A stretch of 64,000 nt of DNA from Sambucus nigra (GCA_949130495.1 OX422209.1:698669257-698733256), one strand, 5' to 3'; shown: positions 11,600 to 25,243, numbered from the stretch's first letter. Notes: a model not told the origin generated them from the letters alone. Numbers and translations are program-made.

Positions 11600-14500
11600 A
11601 TTGTTCCTATAGTTTTAATAAGCAAGATTTTTCGTTCTGATTTGAACCTCCCTTGCATCAAACTGAGCAGTAATTATTGGTTGAGACCTGTATATCTCCA
11701 CCTAATTGGTCAATTCTCTACTAGCACTCTGCTTCTTCCACGATGGACACCTTGAGAGCAACATTGACTCTGGTCATCTTTTTCTATAAATCCTCCTTCA
11801 TAGGTAAGAGGGAAAATTTTGTGTTTCGAATAACTCCTAAGTCATAAAGACCTTTAGCAACTAAACTCTATAGCTTTAGAAGTGGGGTTTGTCTATAAAT
11901 AAGGTATGTTCCTCATTTTCGTGAGCCATGGTTGTGAGGTGATAAGAGAGTGAATGACTCCCAATGTCGTATTGAATTAATAAAAATTCCCCCTTAAGCC
12001 TTCAATAAGGGAGACACAAGAGTAAGATTCCCCAAGTCACTGGTAAAAGTAAAGTCAGTTCAATTAGTAGTTTGACAAAACTTCGAAGAAGCTCTGGAGC
12101 TTGTGGAATTTCTAATTGCCAATAAAGAAGGATTGACTAAACTTCAATGAGATGGTCAAGGTGTTATTTAACACTATTGGCTATAATTTCTCAAGCTTAA
12201 ACTGGGGACTTAGACATAATCTCTTGCAAATGTCCACGAAAAGCAATGACCTCAAATATTGTCAATAAGCTTAGCACATCCTTAACTGATCGATTGACCC
12301 TTGACTTATGAGATGCTCTACTCAATGGTGAAGCCCTTGATCTTAAAATATCTTCAAGCACTGGTGATAGATCAGGTGGTATTAGATTATTATGAACAAG
12401 ATTGGGATCCTTCATGGGATTTTTTGCCTGATAAATTAGGGTTTAAGCTACCTCATCATTAGAGGAAGGATTAAGAATAGAAGTATCAGCAATCTAGGAG
12501 GCAGTCTCTTCCTCTGTAGTTGGATTCAAAATGGGATTAGTTGATGAAGAAGGAACATTAATTGTAACATTTGTTAGTTAGTGGATTAAGGTTACTGGAG
12601 CAGGTGTTCTAGGATCTCCAACTGGAATTGAATTATCCATGTTAGCTGAAACAACAATTGAACCTATAAAAAGGAAAAAAGCAGTTCAAAGTCAAATTTA
12701 CTGGTATAATGATACCAAAATTGGTGAATTTCTTCAAGAGTAAAGGTATTGACTTACTTGCCAATTGGGCTTGGTACACAGGTTTCCTTACTATTTTTTT
12801 CGCATGCTTATTCTTATGAATGAGGAATGTAGCAAAGATGGGAGGCTAATCAGGCCTAATAGTACCTAATGAAGTACTAGTAAGATTTCTAGAGGAAGAC
12901 CTTGACCTAGTTGGTCTAACATAACTAACCTCTTCCTCTTCCCTGTATTCCCTCAAATGTTCCTCCTCTAAAGTCTTCATATATTCAGGGGTTAATTTCC
13001 TCTCGAGTCAAGGTTCATAGTATTTATGAAGTTTAACTTCTATAAGAAAATCAAATGGATTAGTTAAGTCTAATGCACATAAGGACATAATTACAAGATA
13101 TAACTAAAGCATTACGAGGGGAAGAAGGCTTTGAAGGCTATGTGGATGCTGACAATGGTTTGAAGAAGAATTAGATGTACTTTGACCACCAATCCTTAAA
13201 AATTGGGGTGACTCCTGCATTGAATTGAGATCCTGCAATGCTAAAGTGTTTAGAACCCATTGATACTCAATTATGCCCGGTAAAATAATTTCCTTCGAAA
13301 GCTAAGATGCCATAGGAAACATATGAGGACTATTCTAGCTTCTCATATTGGGACAAAAATAGAATGGTAGAAACCAAGTTGCTTTATAAGTTATGAAGGC
13401 AAGTATATGTCCCAAAACGAGCTTGGGAGAATGGGAAGTGATATTCCATAATACAAGTCCTTAGGGATTATAAAACTTCCCCAATAGGGATCAACCTATG
13501 TCGCAGTGTGAAGTAGTCTTCTAACCAAGGTGATGAGTACTTTAATGGGTTACTTAAAGTTATGATTTAATGGGTTACAATATGGGTTGCAAATAAATGC
13601 TTGACTGTTAATAAGTAGTCTTCTAACCAAGGTGATGAGTACTTTGAAGATATTATTCCTATGTTTAGAACGATAATAAGCTTGAAAATGGCTAAAGTTA
13701 AAGTCATATTTGACATGGCCAATTTTTAAAAAATATGCATGAAGCCACATTTTAAGAACCCATAGTGACCCTCACTATGTTTCGAATTGAAAGGGTCATC
13801 TGCAAGCTCAATTTTTTTTAAAGAGAGCCCAAATATAGGGAGAAAGATAAAACTCCTTACCTTTCATGAGATTAGAAGCTTAGAAAGAGTATTCAAGCTT
13901 TACCGTTTGGGACTTAACACAAAAAAATGCCTTGACAACCAAAATAGAAAAAAGAAAAAATACTCCATATCAATAACACTCATAGTATTTTTTTCCATTT
14001 GTGCACGTATAAATGTTGAATAATAAAGGTGAGCATTTTCTCATTTCAATGTCCACGAAGCATCAACTAATGACATGAATGGGTGAACTTCCTCTCCCCA
14101 AGAATTGAACCCAGTGAGTTCAAAAATATCCAAAAGAGAGAGACCTGCCATCCCAAAATTGAATTCGAAGCAATAAAAACCTGAATTACAAAACAAATGG
14201 CACTTGGGATTACAAATATGTTGAACTAAATGTCTAATAAACTGAGTTTCATAGCATAAAAATGTTGGATTTCTTCATATTAGATTCTTTGAGAACAACC
14301 ATCCTATACACACATTTGGACCAATCATCATCTAAAATTTTGGGGCAAACCCTAAACTTGAACATAGGGGGTGTTTGGAGTTCATCAAGTTTATGGACAA
14401 GGAGAGTATGATCCTCAAATATAGGATAGTAGGGAGACACATGCAATGGATACTAGTGATTACCAACAAAAATAAAGGTATTGGTCGTAAGTCGATTGGC

Positions 14501-14640
14501 GATTTCATCAAATGGAATGTATTCATTAACCTCTGAAGAGTTGGAAGCCATTGATGGTGAAAGCTTGAAAAAAGAGTAAATATATTTAGAGACAAAAGAA
14601 AAATGGTATAAATGGGGAGTATGAACTAAAATGAGCATAA
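11600..14640 (-). pseudogene. Remnants of a plant-mobile-domain-like transposon gene
   Basis: Read on the minus strand, a start near 14551 gives MASNSSEVNEYIPFDE. Around 13870-13740 follows a broken stretch resembling the plant mobile (aminotransferase-like) domain: a hydrophobic-FCVKSQT-like segment, then GKEFYLSPYIWALF and LWVLKMWLHAYF. An SHFQAYYRSKH motif lies near 13690. The later part (12650-11700) has a Ser/Pro-rich stretch and a helical segment with FEVIAFRGHLQEIM at 12260-12220. Stops and frameshifts are scattered throughout. In plants these domains occur both in host proteins and in transposable elements; here the setting argues for the latter. Which element it belongs to is not clear. 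Confidence 0.45.
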
Positions 14641-14649
14641 GAACCGTTT

Positions 14650-16590
14650 GAAATGAAAAAAGGACAAAACAAAAGTTGACACAAATCTATGAACACATTC
14701 CAGAGAAAGTTATCGGAAAGTGGAACTTTTGGTGGCTATATGAACACAAATGCCCTCATGATTAGATCTGTAGTCTATTAATAACTCGAAAAATGAAAAA
14801 CCAAGTGGTGAGAGTTCTAAGATAGTGAGGTGAATTAGTTGAAAGGAAATTATAAAAACTTATCCATATTTGAATTAATTAATCTTAAATGACAACTAAA
14901 AGTCACCATTTAGACGCTCAAACACATGTTGTGAGATTTAGTGGGGCCTTTGCCAATAAAGACACATGGACAAAAAAAGTTTCTAGAATTTAAATATTTT
15001 AAGAAAAGAAGTGAAAAATTATTTTTATTACATTTTATACCAAAATTGGTTATGTTGCAATTATTTACCAATTGGTTGAATTAAAATTAGATAACACTAA
15101 AAATTGGTTAACATAATAATTAAATACCAAAACAAAATAAGAAAATAACAATTTAACAATTTAATTGGTTTGGCCCACAACCATCAATTATCATTGAAAG
15201 CAAAAGATTCTTTCTATGAATAACTCAAAAAGGGGGGAAATAACAGAATTAAAAGGAAATGAAACACTATCCCCTTGAAATGGTGAAGTAGTGAGGAAAT
15301 GAATAAGTTACAAAATGGTGGAAAGTATTCCATATGTATTTGAAGTACTTTTCTTCAAGAACCAAACACGATGAGAAAGAAGGTTCATATGGATAGTCCA
15401 TATACTAGGTCCCTCACTCACATATTCAAATTTTAATTAACTTTATCTAGATCAATTATTAGGTGTACATGCAATAGTGTCCAATTATCAATCACACAAT
15501 CAAAACACGCATACAAAGAAGTAAGGAAAAATCCCTAAAAGGAGAAAACCTTTTTATTCAGCACTATAGATAATTTGATAGACACAATAGACTTAAAAAC
15601 TACATAGTATGACTAAGTATAACTCATGGAGCATTAAATTCTTTTACAAAATACGTCCCTATCCAGTGCCAATAACAGGAAGTGGTCTTCCCTCGGTATC
15701 CACCGATCAACCTTCTTCTTTTTTAGCAGTAGAACATCAGTTCCACAAGTCAACAGTAAAGGTGGACTCTACAAGGTTTTATTCAAGGTGTATGAAAACT
15801 AAGGTTTCATAAACTCACAAATCACATATGAGGATGTATGATTTGGAAAACAAAAAGTGTCTTTGAAAAACCAAATATGAGAACTTTTATAACAGCAACT
15901 GAAAAATCATTTTTGCCAAAGTTCATGTGAAATTCTGAGCAAAATAGATTTTTGTAGAAAAATCATGAATTTTGAGGTGGTGGGGTTGTTCGAACGAAAT
16001 TTGTCTTCGTTCGACAGAAAATAATAGTTTCATTTAAAGGATATCACTTCTAGTTCTAAAGACATCCATTTCTTATTCGAACTGACTTCTCACGAGATTC
16101 AAACGAAAAATCTTTGTCCTAATGGGGATGGCTCATTTGAAGTTTGTTCGATGTTAGTTTTAACGAGACCACATATCTCATTGAATAAAATCCAATCTCA
16201 TTTGAAGGAGACTAAATAAACTTTCTTTTAAAATCCTTTTCTTAAAAATCCTCGATTTTAAAAGCAAACATCTAGTATATGATTTATATAAATTCACAAA
16301 AATCAAAAGTTTATGCCTCCATAAAGTATTGGTGACGATGATGAATCCAAAATCAATGTTCGGTCACTAACATATCTTTGAATGAGATTGAAGATATAAT
16401 GTCTAGTTTAAGATGTTGATTTGTAATGGGATATGCCAAAACTATCAAAAAGCCTAAGCTGTGAGCAATTATAAAATCTTACTCTTATAAATCTCCTTAT
16501 TTAGCTATGTCGGTACAAAACAAAACTAAAAAACAATTTATAATAAAGACATCTAAGACAATAAACCCTAATGTCCTCCTAAACCTAGAA
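14650..16590. other. No gene seen; AT-rich repeat debris
   Basis: No ORF here has recognisable content and the stretch is strongly AT-rich. It contains a decayed run of TTCGAACG-like words at 15985-16200 (listed separately). The rest shows nothing that can be named. Confidence 0.4.
15985..16200. repeat. Degenerate TTCGAACG-type motif run
   Basis: The words GTTCGAACGAAA, CTTCGTTCGACAG and TTCGAACTGACTTCTCACGAG recur within about 200 bp. They resemble the palindrome cluster of element A, where ACTTCTAACGAGTT follows the palindromes. It may be a decayed cluster from a related LTR or an unrelated coincidence. Confidence 0.35.
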
Positions 16591-16591
16591 A

Positions 16592-17054
16592 TGCAACAGT
16601 GAGTGCAATTAATCACAATAAGATATTTCTAAAAAGCAAATAATGGAAAGAATGTAATAAAATGATCATAACACAAAGTTTTACATGGTTCGACAACTGC
16701 CCACGTCCAGGGAGATGGTTACCAGTTCTTATTAATTTCTTTCAAAGTTCGAAATTATAATCCCATTGACCCTATTATGAGGGTTATATTTATACCAAAT
16801 GTAACATAGTTGAGATGTACAGGGAACTGCCTTATCTTATTATAGGCTCGTGTGGTGATTCCTATTTATATCGTTCGAGATTGTAGGTAACCAACTAAGC
16901 TTCCCAATATTTAAATGATAAGCGATTATATTTATCCATGTAATAAGCATTCATATTTATCCACGTGTCATTAAAATTGACTAAGGCAGTGTGCTGATCC
17001 TGTTGGGCCTGCTCGGCCTACTATAAATTGGGCTTTTATGGTTTGGGCCCTACA
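16592..17054 (-). repeat. Probable 3' LTR of the minus-strand Tat-type element
   Basis: The minus strand begins TGTAGGGCCCAAACC at 17054, preceded by a short purine-rich tract (AGGGGTAAT), which fits a 3' LTR start. The other edge is uncertain; a TG...CA pair suggests 16592. The block includes a phrase near 16680 (TTTACATGGTTCGACAACTG) typical of plant LTRs. It lies just beyond the 5' end of the accessory gene at 17300, the expected order for a Tat element. Confidence 0.4.
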
Positions 17055-17299
17055 ATTACCCCTAAAATTATTGACCAAAATTGGTCCCGATTGGGGACAA
17101 ATAATTTTAAATCCTTTGTAGGCTCAAAAGTTGAACAAAATAATAGTGGAGCCTTTTGTTCGGATATACTTGAGATTAATAAAAATTGATAGGGGTATGC
17201 TGGTCTTTATGAATAATTGAACCGCTAAAAATTGCTCTTAAACTCTGATCCATATGCTTGTTTGCATAGATTTTGAACATCATTCATCATAAAACTCTA

Positions 17300-17941
17300 T
17301 ACCATTGTTTTGCCTCTTATCTCTGCTAAAAAAGACTTATGAAGATCTCATTGTCCTTAGCTTGCTCTATACTTATCTTGCTTCTTCTTGCTCATCTTAT
17401 TTCTCCACCTTCATAGTTCTTTATTGTTATACATTTTTCGTTATTCTTTTATCTTTGTCCAAATGGTCCATGATCTTCATGGAAAAAACTTAGATGGCTT
17501 TAGGCAGAGAAATTCCATCCCTTTCGGGGTTATAACTCAGTGTGTCCCTTGCCCGAAAACCCCATTACAATTGATGGGGCTATTGGATCCACATGCTTGA
17601 TGTGGTTCATAGGGGATTAACTTTCCTCCCAAACTAACTCTTTTTAAAATTTTGTGAATATTTTAAGGTTATCCCAACTCATTGTGGCCCTAATACTTGG
17701 TGCATTGCTAATGGGGTGCATAGAATTAATGAATTGCACGGGACCAATTTAGGTACCCAGGAATCAAATACTATTACGCCTAATTTCACACTAATGATGG
17801 TGTTTTATACATGAAGGCGAGGAAGGCTGACATGGTTTTTGTAGAGAACCTTCCTAATTCCAGTAAGGGATATTGATATTAGGGTTTCATTGCTCATAAT
17901 TAGCAACACTCGCCTCTCCCCCAGGGCGAACAATACACAAG
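17300..17941 (+). pseudogene. Accessory gene of the second Tat-type element, part 1 (gypsy-type transposon domain)
   Basis: Piecewise translation gives MVHDLHGKNLDG near 17465, then (shifted) a stretch with CGPNTWCIANGVHRINEL near 17690-17740. A segment with KYYYA, DGVLYMKARKADMVFVENLP and SSKGYW follows near 17770-17870. This wording resembles the 'putative gypsy type transposon' family (Transposase_28) of plants. Stops and shifts abound. Element B is inserted right after it at 17946; the gene resumes at 28057. It is antisense to the integrase at 41557-42697. Confidence 0.45.
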
Positions 17942-17946
17942 GTTAT

Positions 17947-20611
17947 TGTGACAACCCACTCATCAAAACAGGGGGTGGCCAGCCCGATATTCAAATATTT
18001 ACAGGAATCATAGATGTACCATTCTCAGCATCACACTAATATACTAAGTACATTGGATAACCACCCTTAAATTTTGGAAAATGAATTGTCAAAATATGAT
18101 TTGGAATTTAAAAAAAAGAAATAATTGAACTAAATAATTTACAAGAAGGTGGATACCCAAAAGACTTATGTTACATCCGCATCAAGTATACAGCAAAGGG
18201 ACCGAATATGTTGTCGGTCAAAAGTCTATACAAACCATATAGAACAAATTCATTAAGTTACATAGTGCATTTCATTATACAATTACAAAAGGTTGGACCA
18301 CACGACCAAATAAATAACCCGAGCATAACTAGAGTATAAAAATGAAGGCGTCTATAACAAAATATCCCGTAACATCTGCAAAGTGTTGCAGCTCTAGGAC
18401 ACTGGAAGGGAAAGTAAGTACGGGCGTCCTTGCGGCGGAGCACCTTGGCGAATATAAGATTCATGCACAATAAGAAATATGAACGGGTCAGGGCCCGATT
18501 TTATATGATCACCAGATGAATAAAGAGTATGACAGTTATGAACAGTTAATTATGATAGATAACGCTAAGAATCTACCTACTCAATCTCAAAGCATGAACT
18601 AAAGCAACTAAATGATTGTACGTTTAATTTAGTTATGCAAGAGTATATGAATGAATATCATTAATTAAAATCTTCGTCATTTTACACTGTTTCATTTCAT
18701 CGTTCCATGTCTCATTAGGAAACATAATCATAGTTATTTGATCATTATGGAAATTATCATAAATCAAGTCTCACTTGAATAAGAATACTTATATTAATCT
18801 ATATATAACGATTCTAAGACCGCCTGTCCGGGTTTCCCCATTGTGCGGGCTACTAAATAACTATCATCTTCCAGGGCCTATCAACTAAGACAACCTGGGC
18901 ATCCTAACGCAACGTCGGGAAGTGGCCATATACCTGCGAGTGAGTCATAACCACACCCAGAATTACCTCACTAGCACAAAATAAATACAACATACATAAT
19001 AACCGGTCATATGGCTGAGGATTATACTCACCCTGCATTCACTAGCCAGGGGACTTCACCTCATGTGCGAACTTCCCTTATGATAGCATTTAGAGAGCTG
19101 TGTTTAAGCAATTTCATTTTCATTTTAATATATACATCCCATTTTATCCGGAGCCATACGTATTTCATGCCATCAATATAACCTCAATGAATGAATAAAC
19201 TCTCAATTTATTCTCCAAACATTATTTTGTGGTGTTATTATAAACCACCAATTCTATCATCTCCCAATAATGTGACAATTACTCTTCAATTATTTATTTC
19301 TACATCCCAAAATATTAGATTAACTAATTAAGGAAAGAAATACCTAATCATCAATTTGGTAATCCCCGAAATAAGTCCTAACCTTCCCCTTCTAACCTAA
19401 GAAAGTTGCCTACCCAATGTAAGACTCTAGGACACTAAGTTTACTTCATACAAGAAGGTTCCTAAGTCCTAAGCCTAAAAGAAAAGGATAAAAATTGAGT
19501 TAGAAAACTAACTCAAAACAGCCGGATTTCGAATCGATTCGCCCTAGGGCCGAATCGATTCTCCCCAAGCAGCGAATCGATTCTCCCCAAGCAGCGAATC
19601 GATTCTCCCCAAAGTGAATCGATTCGGATGAAGAATCCAAGTTTCTTCCTCATCCAAATTGATTTGGCCTTAACCCGAATCGATTCATGCTTGCAGATCT
19701 GTAACCTGACCCCTTAGCGAATCGATTCGCCCTAGGGTCGAATCAATTCGCCCCTGCGAATTTGCCAGGAATGGGCTACGGGTTATGAACCCTAGTTTTT
19801 CCCCAAAACTCAAATCTCCTCCATTTTTCCACACATCAACCACCATTAATCAACCCAAAACGATGCTACATGTTTACCAACTACCATAACCTACAATATC
19901 ATCAACTTAAACTATGATTAGGGCTCAAACACCATAAAATTCATATTTGTTCCATTAATTCAAATACACAACTATCAATACAATTTACTCATCCTAAATC
20001 ATATTTTAGCAAGTAGAAAACTTGCGTTGAAGTAGAAATTTTAGATTCTTGGAAGATGGAAGCAAGATCAATTCTCAAATCTCCAATCTCTCTCTTTTCT
20101 CCTCTTTTCTACACAATTTTCTTCTTCTCTTTATCTCTCTAGGTTAGTAAATACACTTAAGAGAAATGAAATGAGGTGCAAGACTAAATCGTGACTTTGG
20201 TCTAAATTCCCAACTTAAATGGTTAATACTACATTAAAATGACTCATAACTACACATTTATGTTAAAACCAGTCAAAAGTGCCCGAAACGCAAAAACACA
20301 ATATGGCCCTTATTTTGACTATCTCGCACATTTCAGGACTAACTACGCCCTCTAAATTGGCACCTGGAAATATTTAAGTCATTTTTACATCCCATTTCAT
20401 TATAAACCACAATTGTCATTTTAAGCATATGACATAATAAAATATAACACAATACTATTTAAGTTCCAATAACAATAAATATGCAACATTCTAGTAAATA
20501 TGCTTAATTATCTCATTTAGTTCATATTTACTTCATCATCCATATTTTATATAATTACTTCATGCAGCAAATTAATATAAAATAAATGTCTCAAAAGTGA
20601 GGGTTGTTACA
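17947..20611 (-). repeat. 3' LTR of element B
   Basis: 2,665 bp, TGTAACAACC...GGTTGTCACA on the minus strand. It includes the palindrome cluster at 19530-19748 and a motif CGAGATAGTCAAAA (minus strand, 20313-20327) that is nearly identical in the LTRs of elements A and A'. The purine-rich stretch 20070-20150 resembles a transcribed leader. Confidence 0.95.
19530..19748. repeat. GAATCGATTC palindrome cluster in 3' LTR of B
   Basis: Intact 10-bp palindromes GAATCGATTC start at 19531, 19552, 19574, 19596, 19616, 19677 and 19718, with degenerate copies near 19654 and 19739. A 22-bp unit containing CTCCCCAAGCAGC plus the palindrome is tandemly repeated here but single in the other LTR. A second palindrome, GCCCTAGGGC, sits at 19541-19550. 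Confidence 0.9.
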
Positions 20612-20613
20612 TA

Positions 20614-20624
20614 CTCCCCCCCTT
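20614..20624 (-). other. Polypurine tract of element B
   Basis: The minus strand reads AAGGGGGGGAG two bases (TA) before the 3' LTR. Element A has the same TA spacer between its tract and LTR. Confidence 0.85.
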
Positions 20625-20641
20625 ATGAGGGAATTTTTCCC

Positions 20642-23600
20642 TCAAAATTCAGGCGTACCTTGCAAAAAGAGATGCGGATACTTTTCCCGCATATCGTCCT
20701 CACGGTCCCATGCTGATTCCTTGGCATTGTGATTACCCCATTGAACTCGCACCAAGGGCACCACTAGAGATCTCAATCAACGCTCTCCATGCTCTAAAAT
20801 TGCAACAGGTTTTCTTCATACGAAATATCGGGTTGCAAATTGATATCCTCCGAAGGAATATGCCAAAGGGCTCCTTCACACCTCTTATACTTTTTCAAAG
20901 AGGAGACATGAAATACATCATGGATTTATTGTAAGGGTTCCGGTGAGGCAAGTTAATACGACACTGAGCCTACCTTGGCAATAACAGGAAAAGGTCCAAC
21001 ATAGCGTGACGCAAGATTTCCTTTCTTTCCGAAGCGCTTAATACCTTTCATAGGCAACACTCGCACCAAAACTTGATCTCCAACTTCCAACTCTACGTGC
21101 CTTCTATTCGCATCGACATAACTCTTTTGGCGATCTTGAGCTATTCGGATGCGATTTCGAATGAGCTCAATCTTGGAAGAAGTATCTTGGATCATTTCAG
21201 GTCCAAGAAACTTGTTATCCCCCACCTCCAACCAACAAGTGGGTGATCTACACGGCCTACCATAAAGTGCCATCCCAAAGGTGAATTGGTACGAATTATT
21301 ATAAGCAAATTTGACAAAAGGGAGATATTGTTCCCAACCACCTTTGAAACCAAGCATACACATTCGGAGCATATCCTCCAATATTTGATTGACTCTTTCT
21401 GTTTGCCCATCTGTTTGAGGGTGATAAGAAGTACTCAATTTCAATTCGGTTCCCATAGCTTCTTGAAATCTTCGCCAAAAATGGGAAACAAAAATCTTGT
21501 CTCTGCCGGAGACTATATTTATGGGCACCCCGTGGAGTCTAACAACCTCCGCAATAAACAGTCGGGCATAACGAGCAGTATCATAATCTGTGCACACAGG
21601 TAGAAAATGTGTCGACTTAGTCAAGCGGTCGACAATCACCCAAATAGAATCATGACCGCTCTGCAACAATGGCAATCCCATGATAAAGTTCATCGAGATG
21701 CTCTCCTACTTCCATACCAGAATTTCCAAGGGTTGTAACAAACCCATTGGTCTTTGGTGGTCTACTTTCACCAATTGGCAAGTAGTACATTGGGAAACAA
21801 ATTCAGAAATGTCCCGTTTCATTCCTGGCCACCAATACTGACGACGCATGTCTTGGTACATCTTGTCCCCACCAGGATGCACGAAAAATTTAAACCCATG
21901 AGATTCTACCATCACGACCCGTCTCAAATACCCTTCGTCCGGAACAATGAGTCTCCCGTGGAAACGTACCCCACCCTCGGAACTTATAGAGTAGGATTCT
22001 TCTCCCTCGGTCAACAATTGGCATATACGGTCCTGACAGCCTTTGTCCCTTCCTTGAGCTTCGATTACTTTTGCCACAATAATAGGCGTAACGGTCAACA
22101 CTGACATAAATGCCCTAGTAACCTCATCCTGTTGGCTAAGCTCCTTCCATTTAGCCCTCCATACCGAGGCTAACTCCCCCTCGGGTTTCCGACTCAAAGC
22201 ATCCGCCACCACATTCGCCTTGCCCGGGTGATAATGGATGTCGAATTGATAGTATTTTACAAACTCTAGCCATAGGCGTTGTCGCATATTTAGATCTCTC
22301 TGGGAAAAAAATATTGCAATGATTTATGGTCTGTGAAAAGACTAAATTTCTCACCAAGGAGATAATGCCTCCAGATCTTCAAGGCAAAAACTACTGCGAT
22401 AAGTTCCAAATCATGCACCGGATAATTCTTTTCATGGGGCTTTAACTTGTGAGAAGCATAAGAAATATCCGCTGTTCTTGCTGAAGTACACCTCCCAGCC
22501 CTTGCAGAGATGCATCGGTGAAGACTAAAAATTCCAACCCTGGCCTTGGTAATGCAAGGACTGGAGCAGAAGTTAACCTATCCTTGAGCTCGTCAAAAGA
22601 TGACTGACACGAATCATCCCAAACAAACCTCACCCCTTTCCGGGTTAAATTTATCAAAGGGCTAGAAATTTTAGAAAAACCCTTGATAAATCGGCGATAA
22701 TAGCCTGCCAAACCTAGAAAACTACGGATCTCGGTAGGTGTCGTGGGCTGAACCCACTCCTTCACCGCAAAAACTTTACTTGGGTCTACCGAAATACCCT
22801 GGTCTCTCACAATGTGACCCAGAAACTGTACGTCCTGCAACCAAAAACCGCACTTCTCGAACTTGGCATACAATTGGTGATCCCTCAACGTCTGCAGGAC
22901 CAACCGTAAATGAGTAGCATGGTCAGATTCTGTCTGAGAATACACCAGGATGTCATCAATGAATACGATAATAAATTGATTCAGGAAGTCCCTAAACACC
23001 CTATTCACGAGGTCCATAAACACGGCGGGGGAATTGGTTAGTCCAAAGGGCATAACAAAAAATTCGTAGGACCCATATCTAGTTAGGAAAACGGTTTTGG
23101 AAACATCCTGATCTCGTATCCGCAACTGATGATACCCCATCCTCAAATCTATCTTAGAGAAGTACGGCGCTCCCCTAAGTTGATCAAACAAATAATCAAT
23201 TCGAGGTAATGGGTATTTGTTCTAGATGGTGACTTTATTCAACTCTCTGTAGTCAACACATAACCGGAGAGAACCGTCTCTTTTCTTCACAAGTAATACC
23301 GGAGCGCCCCACGACGACGTACGATGCCTAATGATCCCTTGGTCCAACAACTGCTGAATCTGGTCTTTTAACACCCTCATCTCAACAGGAGCCATACGAT
23401 ACGAATCTCTCGCAATCAGTCGCGTTCCCGACGCTAAATCAATTACAAACTCGATCTCTCTACTAGGAGACAAACCCGGTATTTTCTAGAAAACATCTTC
23501 AAATTCCCTAACAACTGGAATTGAATCTAAAGAAATGAATACACCCCGAGAAGTCTCCTCTGCGATACAATATAAGTAAGTTCTAGTACCTCCTTCTGAA

Positions 23601-25243
23601 CGAGGCATAACCACTAAAATCATTTCTTGCCCTGGAATGGAAAAAACTATACTCTTCCCATAGCAATTAACTATCGCGCGATACTTCACTAGCCAATCCA
23701 TACCCAGGATTACATCATACCCGGCCATATCAAGGACGAGCAAATCGGCCTCAAAACATAAGTTACCAAGAGTTATTCCTACTTATTTACAAACAAAGAA
23801 AATGAGTGAACCGTTACCCACAGAAGATTCAACACTAGTGAAGGTACTCTCCGCAGATTTAATCAACTCTGTAGACTGAGCAAAGCTTCTAGAAATAAAT
23901 GAGTGTGTTGCACCCATATCAAATAATACACGACCCATATTCCCCTGAATGAGAAACTTACCCTCAATGGCTGGTGGCGCGGGTGGGGCCGGAGGAAGCA
24001 TAACATCCTGTATGTGGTAAACACGACCATACTGTAGTTGTCCCTGCTGTGGAGGGATAGACGGATTAGGTACTTGTGGTGGTAACTGAGCCTGTGGATG
24101 ATGTGGAACCCTAGGAAGCTATCCCCCAATCAACTTAGGACACGCCCTCTTGTAGTGACCTGAATCTCCACATTGAAAGCATCAACCCATCACATTCTCC
24201 TGATTTTGGCCCCGGTTATTTCTAAACTACCCAACTCCTTGGCCTAGATTGCCTCTACCCCCATTACCACCCCGACCAACTTATTGCTATTGCGGGGATC
24301 CATTTCCATGCCTATTGTTATTTCCACCAACATTGAACCCACCAAAACGCTGTCGTTTAGACAATTCCCCTTGCTGGGGGTCTCTTTCTTTTTGTTTATT
24401 TCCCGAAGATTGGGACGAGGGAGATGCTCCTCCTCCTATCCCATTGCCTCCGAGTTTCCCGGCTTGCCCCAAAGCTGAAGCCTTCTTACCACTTTGAACA
24501 TACAACCTATGTTTTTGACAATGGAGTAATGCCGCATTCATCACATTCCCAAAAGTCTGTAAAGCTAGATTACCCAGCAAATGTTACCGTATCCTCCAGT
24601 GCAAACCTCTACTAAATTTGGAGATCCTCCTCTCCTCCAAGGTCACCTCGTCAGGCACAAAACTTGCTAACCGAGTGAACTCATCTTCATACTCCACAAC
24701 TGATCTCTCACCTTGTACCACATCTTAAAGCTTCCTTCTCATCTCCCTTTGAACTACGGGAGGAAAATACTTCCGATCAAACAAAACCCAAAAATCGTTG
24801 ATGGTCATAGCATCTCTTTGCTCGGGCGTAGTCATCGACTCCCACCAATGTAATGCATCTCCAACTAACTTAAAGGCAGTAAGGATTTTTTTCCTTTCCT
24901 CACTACACTCCACCATGCGTAGATGTCCCTGTATATCCTTTTTCCACTGATTAGCTACTATAACGTCCGAACCTCCTTGAAGTTTCGAGGGATGGCCCTT
25001 TAAAAAGGATTCCCTAACTCTCTCCCACGGAGAAGGTCTAGTAGGAGCTCGTACATCCTGAGCCCTTGGTTGTTGGGCTTGTGACAATTGCTGAACCACG
25101 GCATTCATAGCAGCATTGACCGCTTGGGGTACAATATTGGCTACATCAGTAACATTTATAGTTCCCCATTGCGGCGGGGGAGGACCTACTTCCTCTTCTA
25201 CAACTCTATTTCTTATAGCGGGGCGACCTCTCTTAGGCGTCAT
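20642..25243 (-). pseudogene. gag-pol of element B, inactivated
   Basis: Gag starts MTPKRGRPAIRNR at 25243 and carries an intact zinc knuckle (C-x2-C-x4-H-x4-C, CFQCGDSGHYKRAC) near 24180-24139. Protease near 23920 reads DMGATHSF, so the catalytic D-T/S-G has become D-M-G. RT runs 23473-22442 with [10 protein letters not shown] and FIDDILVYS. RNase H, the integrase zinc finger ([17 protein letters not shown]) and core follow in another frame after a shift near 22300-22440. Integrase reads IVSGRDK near 21510, where a catalytic Asp is normally present (element A: IVSDRDK). A chromodomain-like tail ([20 protein letters not shown]) lies in a third frame near 20770-20700, ending at a TGA at 20642-20644. 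Stops are also present near 24725 and 23770. Confidence 0.9.

Noticed and set aside
13550..13750. 66-codon minus-strand ORF as an independent gene
   Set aside because: Part of the broken mobile-domain-like remnant; flanking frames continue the similarity.
18258..18470. 70-codon minus-strand ORF present in both LTRs of B (also 25734-25949)
   Set aside because: Duplicate of the same LTR segment; composition and position give no sign of a protein.
21286..21603. 105-codon plus-strand ORF (and 116 codons at 21754-22104)
   Set aside because: Antisense shadows of the integrase of element B.
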